Shown: positions 28,009-36,928 of the stretch, piece after piece | How the letters are laid out: each line of letters starts with the position of its first letter | Numbering within the stretch: the stretch's first letter is position 1 | From: DYRB01 sp963802205 | Lineage (GTDB): Bacteria; Pseudomonadota; Gammaproteobacteria; Chromatiales; Chromatiaceae | Reading direction: 5' to 3' | DNA length: 64,000 bases | Assembly (NCBI GenBank): GCA_963802205.1 | Contig: CAWDHW010000019.1 | Span: 14,823 to 78,822 of the forward strand | The notes under the pieces: model-generated | Told to the model about the DNA's origin: nothing | Seen by the model: only the letters and a program-made list of their open reading frames with translations | Databases searched by the model: none | Position numbers and translations under genes: made by a program

Positions 28009-28548
28009 CTACCACTTCATGAACGGTGGTGGACTGAACGGATGCTTTGCAAACCACTCGCGCGCACCTTTCATGAGGAACCGGTGAAATCCATTATTGG
28101 GGATCGCTTTCTTGACATCACTGACATATGCAGCAGGAATGCCGAACCTGAAGAGACCAAGAGAGAAGTCAACCAGATCGCCTTTTCTGAAGAGTTCTAC
28201 CAGCGGATAACAGTCAGTCTTGTAGGTGCGCACCTTGTGGTGCATCTCGACCATTAGCCCAATCTCTTCAGTCCAGGTCTTCCGCCCCGTCTCGGACAGG
28301 TACCGCTTTACTTCGGACACCGACGGAGGAATGTAGTCCACGGTGTGGGCGGACCAAAGGCCAATATCGTGAAAACAGGCGGCAATGGCCAACTTGGTCT
28401 TTTCTTCTTCGGTACATGGCTGGAGCGCCAAACAGAAATTGAACATACGATAGACATGCCCCCTGTAGCCCAAGTAGTCATCGCCGATGCGATCTTTCCA
28501 GGCCGTGAGAATCTCTTCGATGAGATCGTTCTTGGTCTCAATGATCAC
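28009..28548 (-). CDS. HD-domain protein (putative metal-dependent phosphohydrolase)
   Basis: 179 residues from ATG 28548 (MIIETKNDLIEEILTAWKDR). HD-superfamily signature residues: GHVYRMFNFCLAL (first His), IAACFHDIGLWSA (HD doublet), EMHHKVRTYK and a distal Asp in RKGDLVDFSLG. This set of metal ligands is typical of small stand-alone HD hydrolases acting on nucleotides or other phosphoesters. The substrate is unknown. Base composition is AT-richer than its chromosomal surroundings. It sits in the island between a repeat element and hicB; involvement in defence is only suggested by the neighbouring mrr. Confidence 0.8.
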   Translation of the reverse strand: MIIETKNDLIEEILTAWKDRIGDDYLGYRGHVYRMFNFCLALQPCTEEEKTKLAIAACFHDIGLWSAHTVDYIPPSVSEVKRYLSETGRKTWTEEIGLMVEMHHKVRTYKTDCYPLVELFRKGDLVDFSLGLFRFGIPAAYVSDVKKAIPNNGFHRFLMKGAREWFAKHPFSPPPFMKW

Positions 28549-28580
28549 TCATCCTCCAGTGACGCATAGCGTAGCGTGTA

Positions 28581-28757
28581 GGGCAGAACCAGGGACGGGT
28601 TCCGCCTCAACCCAGGGCAGGATGCCAGTCCCACATCCAATCCGTACCCAGCCATTCTGGTGTTCATCCTGGTAGTTGGTTGGGGTCTGTTTGCGGTAGG
28701 CCTGTGTCGGCAACGATCCGACGCTCCTGGCGGCGGAACCCATCCCTGGTTCCGCCC
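28581..28757. repeat. Inverted repeat pair in the island
   Basis: GGGCAGAACCAGGGACGGGT (followed by TCCGCC; 28581-28605) and its near reverse complement at 28732-28757 (GGCGGAACCCATCCCTGGTT then CCGCCC) differ at only two positions over 25 bp. They enclose 126 bp without a gene. Both ends continue with GTAG/CTAC. It may be a small palindromic mobile element or a paired REP. The rest of 28549-28983 holds no other gene. Confidence 0.75.
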
Positions 28758-28983
28758 TACGGCCCTGTGCGAGCATTGCCTTGCCTTTGTCTGTCTCGGT
28801 CTCGTTTGCCGCTCGGTCCCGTGGACGGAACGAAGCGTTGCCCGCTCAGCGGCCAGCGCTGCCACGCGACGTCGGAGTGATCAGCATACTTGCCCCAATC
28901 TCTGGAGCGTGGGAGCCAGAGGAGGGTGGACCGAGCAATTCTGCTGCTATTCTGTGACCCTACATTTCCTGCGGACCCCTTGC

Positions 28984-29898
28984 TCACTCGCCCTCAAAAT
29001 AATCAAGGTCAATCTTTTTCAGCTCATATGTGCCTGTGCGCACTACTGCTACATTATTATCAACCATCAATCCCGCAAGCATGTCGCCATCGATTAGTAT
29101 TATCTTTACAGCGATGATGTTGACGTAATCCATCGCTTCCTTCGAAAAAGTTGAGGTCGTAATAAGAATGCCCTTTGTAGCACGTTGCCCCTGCAGCGCA
29201 CCGGCAAACTTTTGCACTTCGGGCCTACCAACCGTGCCGTCCCATTTTTTCGCCTGCAAGTATATGACATCCAACCCAAGGCGATCTTCCTTAATGATTC
29301 CATCAATACCACCATCACCACTTCGTCCAATGGCACGCCCTGCGTCTTTTCGCGATCCGCCATACCCCATTGAAACTATGAGGTCTACTACTAACCGCTC
29401 AAAGAAGGCCGGTGTTGAAGTCCGAATCTGATCCAGAAGTTCTGCTTCGAGATTTTTTCGCACTCGCTGATATGCCGCTGCCATCGAATCTTCTGGCGTT
29501 TGGCTGGACGCCATTTCGGCCAGCACAGGCTTAATAGCGTCATCGACCTCTTTGCCCCGAGAGCGGAAGGCACGAAATGACTCGTACCGATTAAGCAAGG
29601 TGTTGTCTATTTTCTCCGGGGCGGTCTTAAGAAGCGCTTGGCCTACGCGAGTAATCCGGAAGACACCGCGCTTTGGCGCTTCCAAAAGCCCCGCTTGTTT
29701 CAGATAGCTCCTGGCCCATCCGACGCGACTACCAAATACATGACTAGTGCCACTTGGCAGCAATTCATTTCTCTCGTCATCGGTCAGTTTGAAGTGGACT
29801 GCGAGGGCATCGACCGATTCTCGGAAGGGGTGATCCGCGCCATCGGCAGTGAGCTTCAAGAGGGGAAGCATTACAGTCTGGTAGTCAGGTATTGGCAT
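28984..29898 (-). CDS. mrr: Mrr-type restriction endonuclease (type IV)
   Basis: 304 residues, the length of E. coli Mrr. The N-terminal winged-helix DNA-binding part (LPLLKLTADGADHPFRESVDAL, RVGWARSYLKQAGLLEAPKRG) is followed by a PD-(D/E)xK catalytic core: FFERLVVDLIVSMGYGG, RSGDGGIDGIIKEDRLGLDVIYLQAKKW (active-site Asp and Gln-x-Lys) and RATKGILITTSTFSKEA. Such enzymes cut DNA carrying foreign methylation. No cognate methylase is needed, and none is adjacent. Base composition is lower in GC than the flanking gat genes. It is transcribed with the rest of the island on the gat strand, starting about 160 nt after the real gatA stop. Confidence 0.92.
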   Translation of the reverse strand: MPIPDYQTVMLPLLKLTADGADHPFRESVDALAVHFKLTDDERNELLPSGTSHVFGSRVGWARSYLKQAGLLEAPKRGVFRITRVGQALLKTAPEKIDNTLLNRYESFRAFRSRGKEVDDAIKPVLAEMASSQTPEDSMAAAYQRVRKNLEAELLDQIRTSTPAFFERLVVDLIVSMGYGGSRKDAGRAIGRSGDGGIDGIIKEDRLGLDVIYLQAKKWDGTVGRPEVQKFAGALQGQRATKGILITTSTFSKEAMDYVNIIAVKIILIDGDMLAGLMVDNNVAVVRTGTYELKKIDLDYFEGE

Positions 29899-30061
29899 TG
29901 ATTCAGTTCCGGTGAAAGGGACCTAACTACATTTCGACCGGTCGCAAAACTTGGTAATGGAGGCGAAAACCGGCTGTTTGGCCTCATAACTTGGTAAGAG
30001 CCGGCCAAACGCGGCGTATTGCCAGCCACGGACACCCAACCAGAGGCTCTAGCCAAAGCCA

Positions 30062-31520
30062 TCACTCGAATCCACCCGGCGCCGCCAGGTGCCAGTCTGG
30101 TGGCCGCCTGCAAGCCGATGCGCCACATTGAGCAACCGCCCCTCCTCAAAGTAGTTGCCGACGATCTGCAGCCCCACCGGCAAGCCGCCCACCGGGGCGA
30201 CGGGGATGGACATGCCGGGCAGGCCGGCGAGGTTGGTGGCGATGGTGTAGATGTCGTTCAGGTACATGGCCACCGGGTCGTCGGCCTTGGAGCCCAGGGG
30301 GAAGGCGGTGGTCGGGCTGGTGGGGCCCAGGATGACGTCCACCTGCTCGAAGGCGCGGCGGAAGTCGTCGCTGATGAGGTGGCGGATCTGCTGGGCCTTG
30401 AGGTAGTAGGCGTCGTAGTAGCCGGCGGACAGGACATAGGTCCCGATCATGATGCGCCGCTGGACCTCGGCGCCGAAGCCCTCGGCGCGGCTGCGCTGGT
30501 AGAGGTCGGCCAGGTCCTTGGGCTCCGCGCAGCGGTGGCCGTAGCGCACGCCGTCGAAGCGGGCCAGGTTGGAGGAGCACTCCGCCGGGGCGACGACGTA
30601 GTAGACCGGGACCGAGAGCGGGCTGTTGGGCAGGCTGATCTCGTGGACGCTGGCGCCGAGGCCCTCGTAGACCTTGACGGCCTCCTGGATGGACGCCGCC
30701 ACGCCCGGGTCGAGCCCCTCGCCGAAGTACTCCTTGGGCAGGCCGATGCGCAGGCCCTTGAGGTCGGCCTCGAGCCCGGCGCTGTAGTCCGGGACCGGCT
30801 CCTGGGCGCTGGTGGAGTCCTTGGGGTCGAAACCGGCCATGGCCTGGAGCAGGGGGGCGGCGTCGGCCGCGCTGCGGGTCATGATGCCGCCCTGATCCAG
30901 GCTGGAGGCGAAGGCGATCATGCCCCAGCGCGAGACCCGCCCGTAGGTGGGCTTGATGCCGGTGATGCCGCACAGGGCCGCGGGCTGGCGGATGGAGCCG
31001 CCGGTGTCGGTGGCGGTGGCGGCGGGGCAGAGCCGCGCCGCCACGGCCGCGGCCGAGCCGCCGGAGGACCCGCCCGGGACCCGGGTCGGGTCCCAGGGGT
31101 TCTTCACCGGGCCGTAGAAGCTCGTCTCGTTGGACGAGCCCATGGCGAACTCGTCCATGTTGGTCTTGCCCAGCACCACGGCCCCGGCGGCGGCCAGGCG
31201 CTCGACCACGGTGGCGTCGTAGGGGGCGACGAAGTTGTCGAGCATCCGCGACCCGCAGGAGGTGCGCACCCCGTTGGTGCAGAAGATGTCCTTGTGGGCG
31301 ATGGGGATGCCGGTGAGGGGCCCGGCATCGCCGCGGCTCAGGGCGGCGTCGGCCTGGCGCGGCGGCGGCCAGGGCCTGCTCGGCGGTGACGGTGATGAAG
31401 GCGTTGAGCTGGGGGTCGAGGCGCTCGATCCGGTCCAGGTAGTGGCGGGTCAGCTCCAGGCTGGAGAATTCCCGGCGGCGCAGGCCCGCGGCCAGATCGG
31501 CGATGGTCTAGATTGTGCAT
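30062..31520 (-). pseudogene. gatA: Asp/Glu-tRNA amidotransferase subunit A, four single-base insertions
   Basis: GatA hydrolyses glutamine and channels ammonia to GatB. The Ser-cisSer-Lys triad is present: IAHKDIF (Lys), GGSSGGSAAAVAA and TDTGGSIRQPA. The sequence is otherwise well conserved, but the frame breaks four times, each explained by one extra base: near 31509 (after MHNL, else an immediate stop), near 31362 (poly-GCC stretch), at 30112-30113 and at 30098. Removing all four gives MHNLTIADLAAGLRRREF... to ...ATDWHLAAPGGFE and exactly 485 codons, the expected GatA length. The longest uninterrupted frame is 30049-31269. Error in the sequence or very recent decay; the gene follows gatC after a repeat-containing gap. 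Confidence 0.88.
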
Positions 31521-31644
31521 GGGGTGGAGGGCGGCTCTTTGGCGTTGCGGGTCTTGGACTCGGGCAGGGTTAACCCGCCAAAAACAATAATTGGCTAGGT
31601 CTGCGATACCGGTTGGCGCCGGCCCCGCTGCCTTGGTCTCTTGT

Positions 31645-31787
31645 CCCCCCCTTGATAAAGGGGGGTTAGGGGGGATTGGTAGCGAGCAAGCGCGGTGCCA
31701 AGGCGAAGAAATCCCCTCGGCCGCTGTTCCTGACGCGGCTCTACCTCCTCCATCCGTGGAGTCGCCTGCCCCCCTTCGAAAAGGGGG
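31645..31787. repeat. Paired C-run/G-run palindromes between gatC and gatA
   Basis: CCCCCCCTTGATAAAGGGGG (31645-31665) and CCCCCCTTCGAAAAGGGGG (31769-31787) are hairpin-forming palindromes of a widespread REP-like type. They lie in a 343-bp gap (31521-31863) between gatC and gatA, genes that normally almost touch. No gene is visible in the gap. Confidence 0.7.
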
Positions 31788-31863
31788 AGGAGGCTCCGTG
31801 GCTTGGGCCAGCATCTAACGCAGACATAGGCTTAGCGTTCGGGCGGAACGGACCCCGCCTGAG

Positions 31864-32151
31864 CTATTCGATGACCCTGGGTACCAGGTAGAGCCCGTCC
31901 TGGGTCTGGGGCGCGATCGCCTGAAAGTGGTCGCGCTGGTCGGGTTCGGTGGCCTGGTCCGGACGCAACCTCTGGACCATGTGCAAGGGGTGGGCCATGG
32001 GCTCGACGCCTTGGGTGTCCACGGTCGCCATCTGCTCCATCAGGGCGAGGATGTTGGAGAGGTCCGTGCCCAGGCGGTCCTTGGCCCCCTCCGGGATGGC
32101 GAGCCGGGCGAGATGGGCGATCTTATCGACGTCGGAGCGTTCGAGGGCCAT
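31864..32151 (-). CDS. gatC: Asp/Glu-tRNA amidotransferase subunit C
   Basis: 95 residues from ATG 32151 (MALERSDVDKIAHLARLAIPEG). The small GatC subunit wraps around and stabilises GatA-GatB. Typical pattern: LSNILALMEQMATVDTQGVEPMAHPLHMVQRLRPD and an acidic-to-hydrophobic tail ending GLYLVPRVIE. It is the first gene of the gat locus, divergent from mreB with a 234-bp shared intergenic region. The open frame upstream of 32151 is antisense to mreB and not part of the gene. The distance to gatA (343 bp) is unusually long because repeats have inserted. Confidence 0.95.
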   Translation of the reverse strand: MALERSDVDKIAHLARLAIPEGAKDRLGTDLSNILALMEQMATVDTQGVEPMAHPLHMVQRLRPDQATEPDQRDHFQAIAPQTQDGLYLVPRVIE

Positions 32152-32385
32152 GGGCTTGTCCGGGTGGGTCGGGTGGGGCGAAAAGAGCGGAAAAATAGCA
32201 CAGCGGGGCGGGGCTGGGTACGCCTGCGCCTTGCCCGGGGAGGGGCACGTTGCTAGATTACGCGCTCTTTGTTTCCCACTCCTCCTTCGACGCCGGCTTC
32301 GGCTCTGGCTCCAACTCTGGTGCCCCCGCTCTGCCTTGGGCCCCAGGGGCTGGCTGCCGCACACCGCATTCAGGGTAAATTTTCG

Positions 32386-33432
32386 ATGTTTTTCAGACGT
32401 ATCCGAGGGATGTTCTCCAATGATCTTTCGATCGATTTGGGGACGGCGAACACCCTGATCTATGCCCGCAACCAGGGCATCGTCCTCAACGAGCCCTCGG
32501 TGGTGGCGATCCGTCAGGACCGCGCCGGGGGGCCCAAGTCGGTGGCGGCGGTGGGGGAGGAGGCCAAGATGATGCTCGGGCGCACGCCCCAGAACATCAC
32601 CGCCATACGCCCGCTGAAGGATGGGGTCATCGCGGACTTCACCGTCACCGAACGGATGCTCCAGTATTTCATCCACAAGGTGCATGAGTCGCGCATCATC
32701 CGCCCGAGCCCGAGGGTGCTGATCTGTGTCCCCTGCGGCTCGACGCAGGTGGAGCGGCGCGCCATCAAGGAGTCCGCCGCCGGGGCTGGGGCGCGGGAGG
32801 TCTATCTCATCGAGGAGCCCATGGCGGCGGCCATCGGTGCCGGGTTGCCGGTGGACGAGGCACGCGGGTCCATGGTCATCGACATCGGCGGCGGGACCTC
32901 CGAGGTCGCGGTGATCTCGCTCAACGGCATCGTCTACTCCAACTCGGTGCGCATCGGTGGCGACCGGTTCGACGACGCCATCATCAACTATGTCAGGCGC
33001 AACTACGGGACACTCATCGGTGAGGCGACCGCCGAGCGCATCAAGCACACCATCGGCTCGGCCTTCCCCGGGGCCGAGGTGCGCGAGATCGAGGTCAAGG
33101 GGCGTAACCTGGCCGAGGGCATACCGCGCAGCTTTACCCTGAACAGCAACGAGATCCTGGAGGCCCTGCAGGAGCCCCTGGCGGGGATCATCGGGGCCGT
33201 GCGCATGGCCCTGGAGCAGACCCCGCCGGAGTTGGGCTCCGACGTGGCCGAGCGCGGCATCGTGTTGACCGGTGGGGGGGCCCTGTTGCGGGACGTGGAC
33301 CGGCTGATCGAGGACGAGACCGGGCTGCCGGTGGTGGTGGCCGATGATCCCCTGACCTGCGTCGCCCGCGGCGGTGGCAAGGCCCTGGAGATGCTCGACG
33401 GCCACGGGTTGGACCTCGTGACCACTGAGTGA
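32386..33432 (+). CDS. mreB: Rod-shape-determining protein MreB
   Basis: 348 residues against 347 in E. coli. ATG 32386 gives MFFRRIRGMFSNDLSIDLGTAN, matching MreB N-termini with the membrane-binding amphipathic residues. Actin-fold motifs: phosphate 1 SIDLGTANTLIY, phosphate 2 VIDIGGGTSEVAVI, adenosine motif VLTGGGALLRDVDRLI. It polymerises under the membrane to guide lateral cell-wall synthesis by RodA-PBP2 with MreC/MreD. It heads a ten-gene cluster of wall genes, all on this strand. A rod-shaped cell is implied. The 5' region is shared with gatC. 138 nt separate it from mreC. Confidence 0.98.
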   Translation: MFFRRIRGMFSNDLSIDLGTANTLIYARNQGIVLNEPSVVAIRQDRAGGPKSVAAVGEEAKMMLGRTPQNITAIRPLKDGVIADFTVTERMLQYFIHKVHESRIIRPSPRVLICVPCGSTQVERRAIKESAAGAGAREVYLIEEPMAAAIGAGLPVDEARGSMVIDIGGGTSEVAVISLNGIVYSNSVRIGGDRFDDAIINYVRRNYGTLIGEATAERIKHTIGSAFPGAEVREIEVKGRNLAEGIPRSFTLNSNEILEALQEPLAGIIGAVRMALEQTPPELGSDVAERGIVLTGGGALLRDVDRLIEDETGLPVVVADDPLTCVARGGGKALEMLDGHGLDLVTTE

Positions 33433-33570
33433 CGGGGGTTTCGACCCGGTCTGGCACAGGATTCCGCGAAATGGCGCGGGCGATCGGGCCCCGCGCTTCG
33501 ACGTCTTTGGTTTGGGTCCCGGCATCTCGGCGGGGACGACGGTCATGGACGATTTGCAAGGTTCGGCGGA

Positions 33571-34563
33571 ATGGGGTGCCCGGCCCTTCCCGAAAAAGAG
33601 GTCTCGGCCATCAAACCCCTGTTCCTACAAGGCACCTCGCCCACGGTGCGCCTGATGCTGGCATCGGTGCTGGCGTTTGGACTCATTGTGGCGGACCACC
33701 GCTTCCATCACCTCGATTCCCTCCGCTCGGCCCTCACCGTGGTCCTGTATCCCTTGCTCTATCTGGCCAATCTCCCCGCCAGCCTGAGCGGCGAGGTGCG
33801 TCTTCGCCTGGCCAACGAGGCGCAATTGCGCGACGAAAATACCCTTTTGCATCGCGACAATCTGGTCCTCAAGGGGAGGATGCAGCAGTTCGAGGCCATG
33901 GAGTCGGAGAACCGTCGCCTGCGCGACCTGTTGGGGTCCTCGTTCAAGATCGGCGACCGGGTCCTGGTGGCGGAACTCCTGGGGGTGAATCTCAACCCCT
34001 ATCGCCAGCAGGTGGTGATCGATAAGGGCAGCACCTCCGGGGTCTACGTGGGCCAGCCGGTGCTCGATGCCAACGCCGCGATCGGGCAGGTGATTCGCGT
34101 CGATCCCCTCACCGCGACCGTGATCCTCATCACCGACGCCGACCATTCCCTGCCGGTGCAGGTCAAACGCAATGGCTTGCGCACCCTGGCGTCCGGTACC
34201 GGGATCGTCAATCGCCTGGAACTGACCCACCTGACCAACAACGCCGACATCGAGGTGGGCGACCTGCTCTATACGTCGGGTCTGGGTGGGGTCTTCCCCG
34301 GCGGTTACCCGGTGGCACGGGTGGTTGAGGTGCGGGTGGAGCCTGGCAAGCCCTTCGCCACCGTGGTTGCGGAGCCCAACGCAGGGCTTGATCGCATCCG
34401 CGAGGTCCTGCTGGTGTGGACCCTGCCGACCACTGGGGCCCAGGCGGCCTCGGTCGGGACTCAGCCAGGGACCCAGCCGACAGCGGCTGGCGCAGGTCCG
34501 GTGGCCCCCGAGGCCAAGCCGCTGGGCGGCCACCACGGTGGGCGTACGGGTGGGCGGCCATGA
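33571..34563 (+). CDS. mreC: Rod-shape-determining protein MreC
   Basis: 330 residues. One N-terminal helix (VRLMLASVLAFGLIVADHRF), then a coiled coil (EAQLRDENTLLHRDNLVLKGRMQQFEAMESENRRLRDLLG) and the two periplasmic beta-barrels (VLVAELLGVNLNPYRQQVVIDKGSTSGVYVGQPVLD and onward). The tail after about 290 is Pro/Gly/Ala-rich, more extended than in E. coli and probably disordered. It activates PBP2. ATG 33571 is used; a later in-frame start close to AIKPLFLQG is possible. The stop overlaps the mreD start (ATGA). Confidence 0.95.
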   Translation: MGCPALPEKEVSAIKPLFLQGTSPTVRLMLASVLAFGLIVADHRFHHLDSLRSALTVVLYPLLYLANLPASLSGEVRLRLANEAQLRDENTLLHRDNLVLKGRMQQFEAMESENRRLRDLLGSSFKIGDRVLVAELLGVNLNPYRQQVVIDKGSTSGVYVGQPVLDANAAIGQVIRVDPLTATVILITDADHSLPVQVKRNGLRTLASGTGIVNRLELTHLTNNADIEVGDLLYTSGLGGVFPGGYPVARVVEVRVEPGKPFATVVAEPNAGLDRIREVLLVWTLPTTGAQAASVGTQPGTQPTAAGAGPVAPEAKPLGGHHGGRTGGRP

Positions 34564-35051
34564 GCGCGTCCCAGGCACACCAGGGCTACAGGCTGGTGGT
34601 CACCTCCCTGGCGGTGGCCCTGGTCCTGACCCTCCTGCCCATGCCGCACTGGGCCGGGGAGTTGCGCCCTCAGTGGGTGGCCCTGACCCTGATCTACTGG
34701 TCCCTGACAGTCCCCGACCGGGTGGGGGTGTTTTGGGCCTTCGGCGCCGGGGTCTTGCTCGATGTGGTCTCGGGGAGCGTCCTCGGGCAGAACGCATTAG
34801 CCCTTTCGGTGGTGGCCTATCTGGCGCTGGAGCTGCACCAGCGCATACGCCTCTTTCCTCTGTGGCAACAGGCGATCTCGGTGTGGGTTCTGCTCCTGGT
34901 GGAGCGTCTGCTGACGGTGTGGGTCCTGGGAGCCACCGGGGCCCCGACCCCAACGTTGTGGTATTGGGTGCCCACGTTCCTCGGAATGCTGTTGTGGCCC
35001 TGGTTGTCGGTCCTCCTGCGCGACCTCTCCGGGCGCAGCTCGGGTCACTGA
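34560..35051 (+). CDS. mreD: Rod-shape-determining protein MreD
   Basis: 163 residues with five or six predicted helices (LVVTSLAVALVLTLLPM, VALTLIYWSLTVPDRVGVFWAFGAGVLLDVVSGSVLG, LALSVVAYLALEL, ISVWVLLLVERLLTVWVLG, PTFLGMLLWPWLSVLLRDL). The DVVSGSVLGQNALALSVVAY stretch is the MreD family core. Inner-membrane partner of MreC and the elongasome. The start overlaps the mreC stop by four bases and the stop overlaps the mrdA start (TGATG), so translation is coupled. Confidence 0.94.
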   Translation: MSASQAHQGYRLVVTSLAVALVLTLLPMPHWAGELRPQWVALTLIYWSLTVPDRVGVFWAFGAGVLLDVVSGSVLGQNALALSVVAYLALELHQRIRLFPLWQQAISVWVLLLVERLLTVWVLGATGAPTPTLWYWVPTFLGMLLWPWLSVLLRDLSGRSSGH

Positions 35052-36928
35052 TGGCCATGCCGGTCGACGCACGCCTGCGATCTGCCGCGGACGACGGCCG
35101 CATTTTCACAAGGAGGGCCCTGGTGGCCGCCGTGCTGGTGATCCTGGCCTTAGGAGTGGTCCTGGGTGGCCTGACCAAACTCCAGGTCGTCGATCACGCG
35201 CACTACACCACATTGTCCCAGGAGAATCGGGTCAAGCTCCAGCCCCTGCCGCCCACCCGCGGGCTCATTTACGACGCCAAGGGCGTCATACTCGCGGACA
35301 ATTTCGCCTCCTACTCCCTGGATCTGACCCTGGGAAAGGTCGAGGACCGCGACGCCACCATCGCCGAGCTGCGCACCCTGATCGCCATCGAGGACAAGGA
35401 CATCCGCCGCTTCGATCGTCTGCGCGCCCAGGGCCGACGCTTCGATCCAGTACCGCTACGGCTCAACCTCAACGAGGAGGAGGTCGCACGTATCTCCGTC
35501 AATGCCCACCGCTTCCCTGGAGTGGGCATCGGGGTGCAGCTCCTGCGCTACTACCCGCTGGGGGTCTACACGGCCCACGTCCTGGGCTATGTCGGGCGCA
35601 TCAGCGAACGCGAGATGGAGCGGCTCGACCCGGGGGCCTATAGCGGGATCAACTACATCGGCAAGGGTGGCATCGAGAAGGCCTATGAGGAGGTCTTGCG
35701 CGGCCAGGTCGGCCACCAGCAGGTGGAGGTCAATGCCAAGGGGCGCGTGCTGCGCGTGCTGGAAGACCAGTCGGCGCGTTCCGGGCGGGACCTGCACCTG
35801 TATCTGGATATTGGTCTGCAACAGGTCGCCACCGCCGCCCTTGGAGACTACCGCGGCGCCGTGGTGGCGGTGGATCCGCGCAACGGCGGGGTCCTGGCCA
35901 TGGTCAGCAATCCGGGCTTTGACCCCAATCCCTTCGTCGAGGGGATCGGGACCGAGGAATATGGCGCGCTCCGCGACGACCCGGATCACCCCCTGTTCAA
36001 CCGCGCGGTGCGCGGCCAGTACCCGCCGGGCTCCACCGCCAAGCCCTTCGTCGCCCTGGGCGGGCTCGCCACCGGGACCATCAGCTTCGGCCGTAGCAAG
36101 TTCTGCCCCGGGGCTTACCAGTTGCCGGGCAGCAGCCACAGGTACCGCGACTGGCGCAAGGGGGGGCACGGCACCGTCTCTATGGAGCAGGCCATCGTCC
36201 AGTCCTGCGACGTGTATTTCTACGACCTGGCCCATGATATGGGGATAGACCGCATGCACGACTTCCTCGCCACCTTCGGCTTTGGCGCCAGGACCGGGGT
36301 GGACGTGGCAGGGGAACTGCCGGGGCTCCTGCCGTCCCGGGCCTGGGCCGAGCGCACGCGCAAGCAGCCCTGGTTCGCCGGCGAGACGCTGATCGTCGGG
36401 ATAGGTCAGGGGTCCTTCCTCGCTACACCCATACAACTCGCCGCCGCCACCGCGGCCATGGCCAGCCGGGGGCGGCTGATCCAGCCGCGGGTAGTGCGGG
36501 CCACCAGTGCCCCCGGGGCCGGGCCCCAGGAGCCCCAGCCGCTGGTGGCGACCCAGGTCCCGGTGTCCGACAGGCACCAATGGCGCGACGTCATCGAAGG
36601 CATGACCCAGGTGGTGGAGCGGGGCACCGCCAAGCGCATCCGCACCGCCGCCTACCAGATCGCCGGCAAGACCGGCACCGCCCAGGTCTTTACCGTGGGC
36701 CAGAAGGAGAGTTACCGGGAGAGCCAGGTCCCGGAGCGGATGCGCGATCACGCCCTGTTTGTCGCCTTTGCCCCAGTGGACGACCCGCGCATCGCCGTGG
36801 CCGTGATCGTCGAGAACGGCGGCCACGGCGGATCCGTGGCGGCGCCCATAGCCCGCAAGGTGATGGACGCCTACCTCGGTCAGACCCCGGCCGAACTGGA
36901 TACGGCGGAGGCAGAGGATGGCGACTAG
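35051..36928 (+). CDS. mrdA: Penicillin-binding protein 2 (peptidoglycan transpeptidase)
   Basis: 625 residues. One helix near the N-terminus (ALVAAVLVILALGVVLGGLTKLQ), the PBP dimerisation domain (NRVKLQPLPPTRGLIYDAKGVILADN) and the transpeptidase domain with active-site QYPPGSTAKPF (SxxK), QSCDVYFY (SxD, the SxN equivalent) and AGKTGTAQV (KTG). It crosslinks new lateral-wall peptidoglycan with the glycosyltransferase RodA. ATG 35051 is chosen because it overlaps the mreD stop and gives the correct distance to the helix; the frame is open far upstream but antisense or out-of-frame to mreC/mreD. Overlaps rodA by 11 nt. Confidence 0.96.
   Translation: MAMPVDARLRSAADDGRIFTRRALVAAVLVILALGVVLGGLTKLQVVDHAHYTTLSQENRVKLQPLPPTRGLIYDAKGVILADNFASYSLDLTLGKVEDRDATIAELRTLIAIEDKDIRRFDRLRAQGRRFDPVPLRLNLNEEEVARISVNAHRFPGVGIGVQLLRYYPLGVYTAHVLGYVGRISEREMERLDPGAYSGINYIGKGGIEKAYEEVLRGQVGHQQVEVNAKGRVLRVLEDQSARSGRDLHLYLDIGLQQVATAALGDYRGAVVAVDPRNGGVLAMVSNPGFDPNPFVEGIGTEEYGALRDDPDHPLFNRAVRGQYPPGSTAKPFVALGGLATGTISFGRSKFCPGAYQLPGSSHRYRDWRKGGHGTVSMEQAIVQSCDVYFYDLAHDMGIDRMHDFLATFGFGARTGVDVAGELPGLLPSRAWAERTRKQPWFAGETLIVGIGQGSFLATPIQLAAATAAMASRGRLIQPRVVRATSAPGAGPQEPQPLVATQVPVSDRHQWRDVIEGMTQVVERGTAKRIRTAAYQIAGKTGTAQVFTVGQKESYRESQVPERMRDHALFVAFAPVDDPRIAVAVIVENGGHGGSVAAPIARKVMDAYLGQTPAELDTAEAEDGD

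Noticed and set aside
30019..31389. Long plus-strand ORF (456 codons) over gatA
   Set aside because: Low-complexity Gly/Ala/Val/His composition, exact antisense of the conserved GatA sequence.
32152..33546. Upstream extension of the gatC frame
   Set aside because: Antisense to mreB; only the last 95 codons are GatC.
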